The notes under the pieces are model-generated. The model ran no database searches. It had not been told where the DNA came from and was given only the letters and a program-made list of their open reading frames with translations. Below are positions 40,474-49,589 of a stretch of DNA of 64,000 nt, in pieces (the first letter of the stretch is position 1; the number at the start of each line of letters is the position of its first letter). Source of the stretch: Candidatus Nitrosopumilus limneticus (GTDB taxonomy: Archaea > Thermoproteota > Nitrososphaeria > Nitrososphaerales > Nitrosopumilaceae); assembly GCA_022117465.1 (NCBI GenBank), contig JAHCGZ010000004.1:1-64000 (forward strand), given 5' to 3'. A program made the position numbers and the translations under genes.

Positions 40474-42570
40474 ATGGCAGAATCTGTCTTTTTATCACCA
40501 AAATCTATTGCAGTAATTGGCGCCTCTGATACAGCTGGAAGTGTTGGTGCTACAATTACATCAAATATTATTAAAGGTTTTACGGGAGTTGTTTATCCAA
40601 TTAGTCCTTCAAGAGATCAAGTCTTTTCAAAAAAAGCATACAAAACTGTTTTAGATGTTCCAGAATCAATTGATCTTGCAGTTATTGTAATTAAAAATAT
40701 TCTAGTTGCATCAGTTTTAGAAGAATGTGGTAAGAAAAAAATCAAAGGAGTAATTATCATTACTGCTGGTTTCAAAGAGGTTGATAAAGAGGGTGCAAAA
40801 CGTGAGCAAGAAATTAAAGACATTGCTAAAAAATACAAAATCCAAATCATTGGACCAAATTGTCTTGGTGTAATGAATTTAGATCCAAAAACAATGATGA
40901 ATTCTACATTTCTTAAAATTACTCCAAAATCTGGAAAGATTGCACTTGTATCTCAAAGTGGTGCAATTTGTGCTGCACTAGTTGAAGATGCTAGTGCACA
41001 AGGAATTGGTTTTTCAGCAGTTGTCAGTCTTGGAAATAAAGCTGCAATGAGCGAAGTAGATATTCTCAAAATACTTGCTAATCACAAACAAACTGAAGTT
41101 ATTGTAATGTATCTTGAAGATATGGGGGATGGACAAGAATTTCTTAAAGTTTGTAAAAATATTACTAAAAAACTCAAAAAACCTGTACTTGTTCTTAAAT
41201 CTGGACGTAGTCCTGAAGGTGCAAAAGCTGCAATGTCTCATACTGGTGCATTAATGGGTTCTGATGAAATCTATGATGCATTACTAAAACAATCTGGTGC
41301 AATTAGGGTTGATACTATGGAAGAACTATTTGATTATGCAACAGCATTTTCTAAACAACCACTACCAATAACAGGTGATCTTGTAATTGTTTCAAATGCA
41401 GGAGGACCTGCAATTATTTCAACCGATGTATGTTCAAAGTTGAATATCAAAATGGCAAATATAGATACAGTTAGAAAACAAATAGATGTAGTGATTCCTC
41501 CTTGGGGAAGTTCTAGAAACCCTGTTGATATTGTAGGTGATGCTGATTTTAATCGATTCAATAATGTTTTAGATCGAGTTCTTGCTCATCCAAAAGTTGG
41601 TTCAGTAATTACAATGTGTACACCTTCTGGAACTTTAGATTATGATAAGCTTGCTGAAGTAATTGTTAGTATGTCAAAAAAATACAAAAAAACAATGCTT
41701 GCTAGTTTAATGGGATTAGATGAAGGAATCACAAATAGAGAAATTTTAGCAAAAGGAAATGTTCCATATTACACATATGCTGAAGGTGCAATTCGAACTC
41801 TTGCTGCAATGATTAGATTTAGAAATTGGATTAAATCTTCAAATGGTAAAATTACTAAATTCAAAGTAAACAAAGCAAGAGCTCAGAAAATTTTTGATAA
41901 AGTAAAAAGTGAGAAACGATCAAACCTTCTAGAGGAGGAAGGACAAGAAGTTCTCAAAGCATATGGTTTACCACTTCCTGCTAGTGCACTAGCTACAAGT
42001 GAAGCAGATGCTGTAAAAACTGCTAAGAAAATTGGTTACCCGGTTGTTATGAAAATTGCATCACCACAAATTATCCATAAATCTGATGCAGGAGGTGTTA
42101 AAGTTAATCTAACTAATGATGCTGAAGTAAAAATTGCATTCAAAACAATTATTCAAAATGCAAAAAAATATGATAAAAAAGCCGAGATAAAGGGAGTTTT
42201 GATAGTGGAGATGGTAAAAGGAGGTAAGGAATTAATCATTGGTTCAAAATTAGAGCCTGGATTTGGTCCAGTCATAATGTTGGGAATGGGTGGAATCTAT
42301 GTTGAAGTTCTAAAAGATGTTACATTCAAACTTGCACCTATTACTGATAAAGAATCTGATGATATGATATCTTCAATAAAAACACAAAAACTTCTTCAAG
42401 GTGTTAGAGGAGAAAAACCATCTGATATTACAAAATTATCTGAGTGTATTCAGAGACTATCACAACTAGTTTCTGACTTTAAGGAGATTAAAGAATTAGA
42501 TATGAATCCTGTACTTGTTATGGAAAAAGGTAAGGGTTGTAAAATTTTAGATGTTAGAATTGGGTTATGA
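40474..42570 (+). CDS. ADP-forming acyl-CoA synthetase, 4-hydroxybutyrate type (CO2-fixation cycle)
   Basis: 698 residues with fused alpha and beta parts: CoA-binding domain (SIAVIGASDTAGSVGATITS), GPNCLGVMN, the phospho-His segment AAMSHTGALMGSDEIYDALL, then an ATP-grasp domain (AYGLPLPASALATSEADAVK, YPVVMKIASPQIIHKSDAGG). It makes acyl-CoA from acid, ATP and CoA with ADP and Pi as products. In Nitrosopumilus maritimus the gene next to 4-hydroxybutyryl-CoA dehydratase is the energy-saving 4-hydroxybutyryl-CoA synthetase, and the order here is the same. The 3-hydroxypropionate isoenzyme is the alternative. Confidence 0.9.
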   Translation: MAESVFLSPKSIAVIGASDTAGSVGATITSNIIKGFTGVVYPISPSRDQVFSKKAYKTVLDVPESIDLAVIVIKNILVASVLEECGKKKIKGVIIITAGFKEVDKEGAKREQEIKDIAKKYKIQIIGPNCLGVMNLDPKTMMNSTFLKITPKSGKIALVSQSGAICAALVEDASAQGIGFSAVVSLGNKAAMSEVDILKILANHKQTEVIVMYLEDMGDGQEFLKVCKNITKKLKKPVLVLKSGRSPEGAKAAMSHTGALMGSDEIYDALLKQSGAIRVDTMEELFDYATAFSKQPLPITGDLVIVSNAGGPAIISTDVCSKLNIKMANIDTVRKQIDVVIPPWGSSRNPVDIVGDADFNRFNNVLDRVLAHPKVGSVITMCTPSGTLDYDKLAEVIVSMSKKYKKTMLASLMGLDEGITNREILAKGNVPYYTYAEGAIRTLAAMIRFRNWIKSSNGKITKFKVNKARAQKIFDKVKSEKRSNLLEEEGQEVLKAYGLPLPASALATSEADAVKTAKKIGYPVVMKIASPQIIHKSDAGGVKVNLTNDAEVKIAFKTIIQNAKKYDKKAEIKGVLIVEMVKGGKELIIGSKLEPGFGPVIMLGMGGIYVEVLKDVTFKLAPITDKESDDMISSIKTQKLLQGVRGEKPSDITKLSECIQRLSQLVSDFKEIKELDMNPVLVMEKGKGCKILDVRIGL

Positions 42571-42640
42571 TAATTTTTTATTCGTAAAATTTTTTCCTTT
42601 ATAATTCAGACTATTTATATAACTTAACACTAATTGAGCC

Positions 42641-44170
42641 ATGGCTAATAATTTAAAAGTAATTAGATCTGGTGACGATTACATTCAAAGTCTCAGAAAC
42701 AGAAATCTCAAAATTTATCTTTTTGGGGAATTAATTAAAGAACCTGTAGATCATCCAATTATTAGACCATCAATTAATGCAGTTGCTGAAACTTATGATC
42801 TTGCATTACGCGAAGAAGCTCTTGCTTCAGCTGATTCATCAATTACTGGATTGAAAGTTAATAGATTTTTACACATTGCAGAAAGCGCAGAAGATTTAGT
42901 TTTACAAAATAAAATGCAAAGAAAACTCGGACAAAATACTGGCACTTGTTTCCAAAGGTGTGTTGGAATGGATGCATTGAATTCTTTACATTCAACTACA
43001 TATGAAATAGATGAAAAACATGGAACTGATTATCATAAACGATTTTTAGAATTTGTTAAAATGATTCAGAAAGAAAATCTCGTTATTGGAGGTGCAATGA
43101 CTGATCCAAAAGGTGATAGAAGTAAAGGTCCATCGGAACAAGATGATCCTGATTTATTCACACGAATAGTTGATAGTGATGAAAAAGGAGTATATGTTTC
43201 TGGAGCTAAAGCACACCAAACTGGTTGTATAAATTCTCATTGGATAATTTTAATGCCAACTATTAGATTAACTCAAAATGATAAAGAGTATGCAATTGTT
43301 GGTGCAATTCCTGCAGATGTTAAAGGACTCACTTACATTTACGGTAGACAATCTTGTGATACACGAGTAATGGAAGGAGGTGGTGATATAGATTTAGGTA
43401 ACGCAAAGTTTGGTGGACAGGAAGCTATGATGATTTTAGATAGAGTGTTTATTCCATGGGATAAACTATTCATGAATGGAGAATTTGAATTTGCATCAAT
43501 GTTGGTAGAGCGTTTTACTTGTTATCATAGACGAAGTTATGTATGCAAGACTGGACTAGGCGATGTTTTAATTGGTGCTGCTGCAACAATTGCAGATTAT
43601 AATGGAGTTCCAAATGTTTCTCATATTAAAGATAAAATTATTGAAATGACTCATCTTAATGAAACAATTTTCGCCGCAGGAATTGCATCTTCACACCAAG
43701 GACATAAAATGAAATCTGGTGTTTATCTAAATGATGACATGCTTGCACAAGTTTGTAAACATAATGTTACTCGATTTCCATATGAAATTAGTAGATTAGC
43801 ACAAGACATTGCAGGTGGATTAATGGTTACATTACCATCTGAAAAAGATTTTAGACATCCAGAAGCAGGTCCAATGTTAAAAAAATATCTTGTTGGAAGA
43901 AAAGGTGTAGATGTAGAAAATAGAATGAGAATTTTAAGATTAATAGAAAATATGACAATGGGTAGAAATGCAGTTGGATATCTTACAGAATCTATGCATG
44001 GTGCAGGTTCACCACAAGCTCAAAGAATCCAAATTCAACGACAGATGCAAGTAGGCTACAAGAAGAATTTAGCAAAGAATTTAGCTGGAATTAAAAATGA
44101 TATTGAAATACCTAATGAACCATCTGAATATTTCAAACGTGTTTTCAAAACAAAAGATTCTGTATTTTAA
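42641..44170 (+). CDS. 4-hydroxybutyryl-CoA dehydratase
   Basis: 509 residues of the AbfD family: EDLVLQNKMQRKLGQNTGTC, FQRCVGMDALN with two of the cluster Cys, MTDPKGDRSKGPSEQDDPDL, CYHRRSYVCKTGLGD with the cluster His and third Cys, and RNAVGYLTESMHGAGSPQAQ. The [4Fe-4S]/FAD enzyme makes crotonyl-CoA by a ketyl-radical route and is the signature of the 3HP/4HB cycle. By memory, the His-Cys spacing in the clostridial enzyme is one residue longer than the six seen here. Starts 70 nt after the synthetase gene. Confidence 0.95.
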   Translation: MANNLKVIRSGDDYIQSLRNRNLKIYLFGELIKEPVDHPIIRPSINAVAETYDLALREEALASADSSITGLKVNRFLHIAESAEDLVLQNKMQRKLGQNTGTCFQRCVGMDALNSLHSTTYEIDEKHGTDYHKRFLEFVKMIQKENLVIGGAMTDPKGDRSKGPSEQDDPDLFTRIVDSDEKGVYVSGAKAHQTGCINSHWIILMPTIRLTQNDKEYAIVGAIPADVKGLTYIYGRQSCDTRVMEGGGDIDLGNAKFGGQEAMMILDRVFIPWDKLFMNGEFEFASMLVERFTCYHRRSYVCKTGLGDVLIGAAATIADYNGVPNVSHIKDKIIEMTHLNETIFAAGIASSHQGHKMKSGVYLNDDMLAQVCKHNVTRFPYEISRLAQDIAGGLMVTLPSEKDFRHPEAGPMLKKYLVGRKGVDVENRMRILRLIENMTMGRNAVGYLTESMHGAGSPQAQRIQIQRQMQVGYKKNLAKNLAGIKNDIEIPNEPSEYFKRVFKTKDSVF

Positions 44171-44184
44171 TTATTATTTTTAAT

Positions 44185-44841
44185 TTATTGATTATTTTCT
44201 TTTGATTTATCTGAATCATCAATTTTCTTTTCAGTAATTTCTGATTTTTTTATATCTTCAGAATATTCTGAATCCACTTCAATTTTACCAATATCTGATA
44301 ATTCTTCTAATGTTTCTTTACTTACAATATCTTTAACGTCTTTTTTGTTACCTGTAAATTGTTTAATTATCATGATTCCAATTACAATTGCAATAATTAT
44401 GTAATTCATTGGAGGTTTCAAAATTTCTGTAATGTAACCTACTTGTGGAATAATATATGCAACTTTTCCAATATACTCTTCTTCTGTAATTGGATAATCT
44501 GTTCCTCTGATCCATGTTGGATTTGCATCACCTTTTGTTCTAACCGTTTTTGGGTCTTCATTTAGTATTGATTCAACTCTGTGAACAATCACTCTATTAT
44601 GATCTGAGGGTCTATCAAATACAATAATGTCACCTACTTGAATTTCCTTAAATGGTTCATGACCTTGAATAACTATGATATCATAAACTTGTAAAACTGG
44701 AATCATACTTCCACTGGCAACAACATAAAATGGATTTTGTGTTCCAAATGCCACCTGTAATCCAATCCAAATCACTAAAACTGCTACAGCAACAATCAGA
44801 ATGTCTTTGATTACGCCTTTTGAAATAGATTTTTTAACCAT
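44185..44841 (-). CDS. signal peptidase I, archaeal Sec11-like
   Basis: 218 residues from ATG 44841, which has a clear SD (AGGAG 8 nt upstream). Membrane helix (GVIKDILIVAVAVLVIWIGL), catalytic Ser in VVASGSMIPVLQVYD, catalytic His in DHNRVIVHRVES and Asp in RTKGDANPTWIRG, as in Sec11-type enzymes with Ser-His-Asp. A second helix and an acidic tail (SKETLEELSDIGKIEVDSEY) follow. It removes signal peptides of exported proteins. Downstream zinc-ribbon gene lies on the same strand. Confidence 0.9.
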   Translation of the reverse strand: MVKKSISKGVIKDILIVAVAVLVIWIGLQVAFGTQNPFYVVASGSMIPVLQVYDIIVIQGHEPFKEIQVGDIIVFDRPSDHNRVIVHRVESILNEDPKTVRTKGDANPTWIRGTDYPITEEEYIGKVAYIIPQVGYITEILKPPMNYIIIAIVIGIMIIKQFTGNKKDVKDIVSKETLEELSDIGKIEVDSEYSEDIKKSEITEKKIDDSDKSKENNQ

Positions 44842-44882
44842 TATATTTCTCCTTAGCAATATTCATTAAATTTATTAATAAA

Positions 44883-45656
44883 TTAGATTTTTGTTCCACA
44901 TTCTTCACAGAATTTAGACCCAACTTTATTTACAAATCCACATTCAAAACATTTTCCTGGCTGAGATGCAACACTTTCTTCAGGTTTTCCTAATAGAATT
45001 ACTTCTCCAACTTTTTTAATGGCAATCCAAGGAATACTTCCTTCTGTTCCATCATTTTTTGTAATAACTAAAACCATTGATTGTGTATTTCCATCAATAC
45101 CAATTTGTTTTGCAGTACCGATTTTATTTGCATTTTCATCTATAACACTTCTACCTTCAATTGGACTAACTGATGCAGATGAATTTGCTTGTGTAGCCTG
45201 TACTGTAGGTGCTATTGTAGCCTGTACTGTAGGTGCTATTGTAGCCTGTACTGTAGGTGCTATTGTAGCCTGTACTGTAGGTGCTGTTGAAACATTAGCA
45301 TCTAATGGTTTTGCACTTCCAATTTCTTTTTGTTCATTTGGTTTTTTGAATTCTCTATATTCTGCAATTGTAGCGTTACATGCTTTACAAATGTATTGAC
45401 CTCGTTCAGCAAGAACTAAATTTTCTGCAACTTCTTCATTTGGATTTTCAAATTCTATTTTTGGTGGACCTTCAAATTCTTTTTCACATGTATTGCAAAA
45501 ATGTTTAGTAATTTTATCAACATCTAATCTACCAATTGGTGCCAAAAATAAATCTGGACCACCTAAATTTCCTTTCATTTGTTGTTCATCTGTAACTGTA
45601 GCCATAACATAGCCTCCAGAACCTCTTAATTTTTTTAATCTAAGTTCTGAACTCAT
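44883..45656 (-). CDS. zinc-finger and PRC-barrel protein with APTVQATI repeats
   Basis: 257 residues. N-terminal zinc site with CNTCEKEFEGPPKIEFENPN and GQYICKACNAT; a linker of four APTVQATI octapeptides; a PRC-barrel (SPIEGRSVIDENANKIGTAK, SMVLVITKNDGTEGSIPWIA); and a C-terminal zinc ribbon (KCFECGFVNKVGSKFCEECG). PRC-barrels occur in RNA-processing and photosynthetic proteins and often bind RNA or protein. Function unknown. It lies 41 nt after the signal peptidase's start region on the same strand and shares no membrane part. Confidence 0.82.
   Translation of the reverse strand: MSSELRLKKLRGSGGYVMATVTDEQQMKGNLGGPDLFLAPIGRLDVDKITKHFCNTCEKEFEGPPKIEFENPNEEVAENLVLAERGQYICKACNATIAEYREFKKPNEQKEIGSAKPLDANVSTAPTVQATIAPTVQATIAPTVQATIAPTVQATQANSSASVSPIEGRSVIDENANKIGTAKQIGIDGNTQSMVLVITKNDGTEGSIPWIAIKKVGEVILLGKPEESVASQPGKCFECGFVNKVGSKFCEECGTKI
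45193..45288. repeat. 24-bp tandem repeat (4 copies, in frame)
   Basis: Four head-to-tail copies of a 24-base unit (read on the plus strand it starts gtagcctgtactgtaggtgc) at 45193, 45217, 45241 and 45265; the last differs by one base. Each encodes APTVQATI on the minus strand. The near identity implies recent expansion. It is in-frame coding repeat, not CRISPR. Confidence 0.92.
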
Positions 45657-45772
45657 AAATCAAAGTCATCAAAACGTCATTTAAGTATATATCAAATTTA
45701 GTCTTTTTTTAAAAAATAAAGATCTAGAATTTGGTGAACGTTTTTAGGTATGATAAATATTTTAAAAATATA

Positions 45773-46099
45773 ATGGGAATTACTCAAATTTCAGATGCAA
45801 AGTCTTGGCAAGTGGATGTCATAAATTCTGACATTCCTGTATTTGTCGACTTTTGGGCCGAATGGTGTGGTCCGTGCAGAATGGTAGGTCCAGTAGTTGA
45901 AGAACTAGCAAATCACTACGATGGCAAAGTAAAATTTGTAAAGGTTAATGTCGATGAGGCTAATGAATTAGCTTCAAAATACAATGTATTTAGCATTCCA
46001 ACATTGATTCTCCTTAACAAAGGCGTAATAGTTAGCCAGCAAGTAGGTGCTGCTTCTAAAGAATCATACCAAAGTATGATTGATAGAGCACTAGCATAA
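45773..46099 (+). CDS. trxA: thioredoxin
   Basis: 108 residues from ATG 45773, which gives the usual thioredoxin start (MGITQISDAKSWQVDVINSD); an in-frame TTG at 45731 would add fourteen residues. Active site FVDFWAEWCGPCRMVGP, cis-Pro in FSIPTLILLNKG. A general disulfide reductase in the cytoplasm. Between two zinc-ribbon genes. Confidence 0.93.
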   Translation: MGITQISDAKSWQVDVINSDIPVFVDFWAEWCGPCRMVGPVVEELANHYDGKVKFVKVNVDEANELASKYNVFSIPTLILLNKGVIVSQQVGAASKESYQSMIDRALA

Positions 46100-46169
46100 A
46101 TTACTAAAATTCATTTTTTCTTATTTTTATATCCTAAAGTAATTAATATTCCAAAAATTGACTCAGGTT

Positions 46170-46709
46170 ATGTCCTTTGGTGAAGTTGATACACTTGGAA
46201 TGCTTTTTGACAAACTACAAAGTTTGTTTGATGAATCTCAAGGTTACTATGAATCATTTTTAGATACTAACAATATGTACAAAAAAGGTCAACTTACTGA
46301 CAAACAATTCTTTCAAAAACTAGGTGATTATACAGTTGCATATTCTGCATTAGAATTTCTAGCTATCAAGGTAATATTTGAATTAAAAAAAGCTGTAGAT
46401 TCTGGTGGAAGAAACACACAATCTCCTGGATTAATGCCGGGAATGGGTCAACCCGGAATGATGGCAGGAGGAATGGGCCAACTACCAAGATCTGGAACTG
46501 CACAAAATCCTGTAGGTAGAGGTCCACCAGGAATTGTATCTGCACAAGAAGCATTTGGAAATGTTGGAACTTTACCATCACCTGATCCAGCTTTAATGCC
46601 AAGACAAACAATATCTCCACAAGAACAATCTGGAATTAGATGTACTTCGTGTGGTAGTGAGTTAAGAGCAAATTCTAAATTCTGCACAAAGTGTGGAACT
46701 AAAGCATAA
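46170..46709 (+). CDS. C-terminal zinc-ribbon protein with Gly/Met/Pro-rich linker
   Basis: 179 residues from ATG 46170 (TTG 46158 is also in frame). The helical first half (LFDKLQSLFDESQGYYESFL, FFQKLGDYTVAYSALEFLAI) is followed by a flexible Gly/Met/Pro linker (GLMPGMGQPGMMAGGMGQLP) and a C-terminal zinc ribbon CTSCGSELRANSKFCTKCG. Ribbon of the zinc-ribbon type found in many archaeal proteins of unknown role. It resembles its neighbours at 44883 and 46728 in this ribbon. Confidence 0.8.
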   Translation: MSFGEVDTLGMLFDKLQSLFDESQGYYESFLDTNNMYKKGQLTDKQFFQKLGDYTVAYSALEFLAIKVIFELKKAVDSGGRNTQSPGLMPGMGQPGMMAGGMGQLPRSGTAQNPVGRGPPGIVSAQEAFGNVGTLPSPDPALMPRQTISPQEQSGIRCTSCGSELRANSKFCTKCGTKA

Positions 46710-46727
46710 AATTAGAAATATATTTTT

Positions 46728-47087
46728 TTATTCTTGAGTAGTGCCACATTCAGGACAAAACTTTGCTGTCGTTGAAAGACTAGTACCGCATTCTGAACAG
46801 AATTTTCCATCTGTCTTTAATTCATTGTATGCATTTCCAACATTTGCTGAACTTTTTACTGCACCTGATGGAACATAGGTGTCATCATCAATTAAAACAG
46901 GTTGAAAGTCCTGTTCTATCAAATATGTCATCATTCTTGGAATACCTCCTCCATCATTTTTTGGGTCTGGAACTGAATCTCCCATCCAAAATGCAAATCT
47001 CATTAGAGTTAATTCTGGAGTAGAAAATGCAAGAGTATGTTTTGACATATAATCCTGTGCTGCCTTTTTACCGTCAAAAACTTCCAT
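46728..47087 (-). CDS. zinc-ribbon protein, 119 aa
   Basis: 119 residues. N-terminal part folded and unknown (FDGKKAAQDYMSKHTLAFST, ELTLMRFAFWMGDSVPDPKN, PRMMTYLIEQDFQPVLIDDD); C-terminal ribbon CSECGTSLSTTAKFCPECG. Third zinc-ribbon protein within about 2.2 kb. Convergent with the previous gene, 18 nt apart. Confidence 0.78.
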   Translation of the reverse strand: MEVFDGKKAAQDYMSKHTLAFSTPELTLMRFAFWMGDSVPDPKNDGGGIPRMMTYLIEQDFQPVLIDDDTYVPSGAVKSSANVGNAYNELKTDGKFCSECGTSLSTTAKFCPECGTTQE

Positions 47088-47130
47088 GATGACATTCTTT
47101 TTTATTTAATTATAATAGTTTCTGGTAAAA

Positions 47131-47202
47131 TGGACCGGGAGGGAATCGAACCCTCGACATCTTCGTTGCGAACGAAGCATTATACCCCTAAACCACCGGC
47201 CC
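47131..47202 (-). tRNA. tRNA-Ala (CGC)
   Basis: Minus strand: acceptor GGGCCGG/CCGGTCC with a G3-U70 wobble, the classic alanine identity element; anticodon stem CTTCG/CGAAG with loop TTCGCAA (anticodon CGC); T arm GAGGG/CCCTC with TTCGATT; discriminator A. No intron, no encoded CCA. Confidence 0.96.
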
Positions 47203-47252
47203 TCAAATAATCTAGGACTAAATTGCACTTTTATTCATTTTCTAAGTAGATT

Positions 47253-47450
47253 TTAATCGAATCCTCTTTCTAACTTGATTTTTTTAATTACATCCTTGAC
47301 TAATTCTTCATCTTTTACAACTAATTCTTGTAATTTTTTCTTATATTCCTCATCACCCCATCTTTGTTGACTAAACATTTCTTTCACTAATTTTACAATT
47401 TCAGATTTATTTCTCTGGTGGTCTCGTTTCACTATCTCTGAATCTTCCAT
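47253..47450 (-). CDS. small charged protein (65 aa), function unknown
   Basis: 65 residues, about half charged: EDSEIVKRDHQRNKSEIVKL, VKEMFSQQRWGDEEYKKKLQ, ELVVKDEELVKDVIKKIKLE. Fully helical. No membrane part, no metal site. No family recognised. It lies between tRNA-Ala and the divergent dihydroorotase-like gene. Confidence 0.68.
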   Translation of the reverse strand: MEDSEIVKRDHQRNKSEIVKLVKEMFSQQRWGDEEYKKKLQELVVKDEELVKDVIKKIKLERGFD

Positions 47451-47524
47451 AATTTTTCTTTTGGATTAATCAACTTAAGCGTATTCCTTAACGCATAATA
47501 GAGTCCATATCATAAAATTTTTTG

Positions 47525-48922
47525 ATGACATATGATACAGTAATTGTTGATTCGCACGTAATACTTCCTAATGGAATGATTAACAAAAATATTGTAATTG
47601 ATGAAGGAAAAATTATAGAATTAACTACTGATATTCCTGCATGTGATCATAAAATTAATGGAAATGGATTAATTTCAATTCCTGGTGCAATTGATACTCA
47701 TGTTCACTATGGAGTTTATTCACCAATTAATGAAGCTGCGAAAACTGAATCTCATGCTGCAGCAATAGGTGGAGTTACAACTATGATGCGAATGCTTCGA
47801 TTAGAATCTACATTTTCAAATACTTTGGAAGAACAACTTTTAGCTTCGTCAGAATATCATTATATTGATTATGCTATACATGCTTCCATTTTTACACAAA
47901 AACAAATTGATGAAATGAATTTTTGTATAGATAAGGGAATTACGTCTTTTAAAATTTACATGAATCTTGGTGGTGAAATTGGTCATGTTTACATGGATAT
48001 GCCTCCAAATTCTTCTAATCTTGTAGAATCTAAAGTAAATGTTACAGATCAACTTGTAGAAAAAATTGTAAAAAATGCAGCACGACTTGGTTGTCCTGTA
48101 CTTGTTCATGCTGAAGATTATGAATCATGTGGTTGTGGAATAAAAAAAGCTAAAGAAAAAAATCAGGATGGATTATCTGCTTGGTCTTCTAGTCGTTCTC
48201 CAGAATTTGAAGCTAAAGCAATTAAAACAGTATGTAAATTTGGACGAAATTATGATTGTGTAATTTATTTTGTTCATATTGGTTCAGAACAAGCACTATT
48301 ACAAATTCAAGAAGAGAAAAAACTTGGAACAAAAATTTTTGTAGAAACTTGTCCTCACTATCTAACATTGTCTTATGAAAATCAAAATGATTATCTTGCT
48401 AAAGTCATGCCACCAATACGAACAGAGAATGATCAAAAAGCTGTTTGGATTGCATTATCCAATAATCAAATTGATTGTATAGGAACAGATCATGTTGCTA
48501 ATCAGCTTAAATTGAAACTTGATGGTAATGATGTTTGGAGTGCATTAGCTGGTTTTCCAGGAATTGGTACTTCATTACCACTATTACTTAATGATGGCAT
48601 AAATCAAAATAGAATTACACTTGAACAGTTTGTAAAATTCACTAGTTACAATGCTGCAAAAATTTTTGGTATGTATCCACAAAAAGGAACACTTGCAAAG
48701 AATTCTGATGCTGATGTTACTATGATTGATTTAAAAAAAGAAAAGAAAGTTACTTCTGAATTATTTGGAGGATTTTCTGATTATATTGTATATGAAGGAC
48801 GAAATTTGAAAGGTTGGCCTGTTAAAACTATGGTTAGGGGAGAATTAGTTGCTGAGAATTTTGAGGTTATTGGAAAACTTGGGCACGGTAAACTTGTTTC
48901 AAGAACTATAAATTCTAAATAA
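47525..48922 (+). CDS. pyrC: dihydroorotase-like cyclic amidohydrolase
   Basis: 465 residues from ATG 47525. Amidohydrolase metal motifs: IPGAIDTHVHYGV (HxH), ITSFKIYMNLGG with the carboxylated Lys, CPVLVHAEDYES, CVIYFVHIGSEQALL, FVETCPHYLTLSYE and IDCIGTDHVANQ (Asp). Type I dihydroorotase, dihydropyrimidinase and allantoinase share this layout; dihydroorotase for pyrimidine synthesis is the likeliest in an autotroph. No other pyr gene is nearby. Its end overlaps rpiA by 8 bases, convergent. Confidence 0.82.
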   Translation: MTYDTVIVDSHVILPNGMINKNIVIDEGKIIELTTDIPACDHKINGNGLISIPGAIDTHVHYGVYSPINEAAKTESHAAAIGGVTTMMRMLRLESTFSNTLEEQLLASSEYHYIDYAIHASIFTQKQIDEMNFCIDKGITSFKIYMNLGGEIGHVYMDMPPNSSNLVESKVNVTDQLVEKIVKNAARLGCPVLVHAEDYESCGCGIKKAKEKNQDGLSAWSSSRSPEFEAKAIKTVCKFGRNYDCVIYFVHIGSEQALLQIQEEKKLGTKIFVETCPHYLTLSYENQNDYLAKVMPPIRTENDQKAVWIALSNNQIDCIGTDHVANQLKLKLDGNDVWSALAGFPGIGTSLPLLLNDGINQNRITLEQFVKFTSYNAAKIFGMYPQKGTLAKNSDADVTMIDLKKEKKVTSELFGGFSDYIVYEGRNLKGWPVKTMVRGELVAENFEVIGKLGHGKLVSRTINSK

Positions 48923-49589
48923 TTTCAAATTTACCATTTGTTTTGGCTTTGTAAATTATATCTGGTTTTCTTAAAAAAATACCTGATTCTAAAACTCCTG
49001 TTGTTTGTTTAATTTTTTGTGTTAATTCTTTAGGATTTTTTATTGTTCCAAAGTCACAATCTAAAATTATGTTTCCATTTTCTGTAAACATTGGATAACC
49101 TCTATCTACAAATCGAATTTTAGATTCACCGCCTAATTTTTTAATAGAGTACATCACTGAACTTCTTGCTAATGGATGAATTTCTATTGGCACACTTCTT
49201 GTAAAATTTTTAACAAATTTTGTTTTATCTGCCATAACAACAACCTTTTTTGCAAGACTAAACAAAATATTTTCTCTTAATAGTGCTCCTCCTCCTCCTT
49301 TAATGACAAATTTTTGTGAATCAATTTGATCTGCACCATCAAATACAATATCTATGTGATTGACTTGATCTGACTCTAGTAATTGTATACCAGCTTTTTC
49401 TGCAACTTGTTTAATTTGTAATGAAGTTGGAATACCTTTGATGTTATAATTTTTTAATTTAATTAATTTTCCAAGTGATTTAACTAATACAGTTGCAGCT
49501 CTACCACTACCTAATCCAATCACTTGATTATTTTTAATTAATTTTAATGCATCATTTGATAATGCCTCCATGGCACTATCGTAAGACAA
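48915..49589 (-). CDS. rpiA: ribose-5-phosphate isomerase A
   Basis: 224 residues from a TTG start that directly follows the stop of the upstream gene; ATG 49571 is an alternative that would remove six residues. RpiA motifs: NQVIGLGSGRAATVLVKSLG, DIVFDGADQIDSQKFVIKGG, GGALLRENILFSLA and ILDCDFGTIKNP. It converts ribose 5-phosphate and ribulose 5-phosphate, the latter being the RibB substrate. Minus-strand group with L37e and LSm. Confidence 0.92.
   Translation of the reverse strand: MSYDSAMEALSNDALKLIKNNQVIGLGSGRAATVLVKSLGKLIKLKNYNIKGIPTSLQIKQVAEKAGIQLLESDQVNHIDIVFDGADQIDSQKFVIKGGGGALLRENILFSLAKKVVVMADKTKFVKNFTRSVPIEIHPLARSSVMYSIKKLGGESKIRFVDRGYPMFTENGNIILDCDFGTIKNPKELTQKIKQTTGVLESGIFLRKPDIIYKAKTNGKFEII

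Noticed and set aside
45193-45288. 24-bp direct repeats looked at as a CRISPR array or iteron origin
   Set aside because: Contiguous, no spacers, and they encode APTVQATI in a larger protein with clear domains on both sides.
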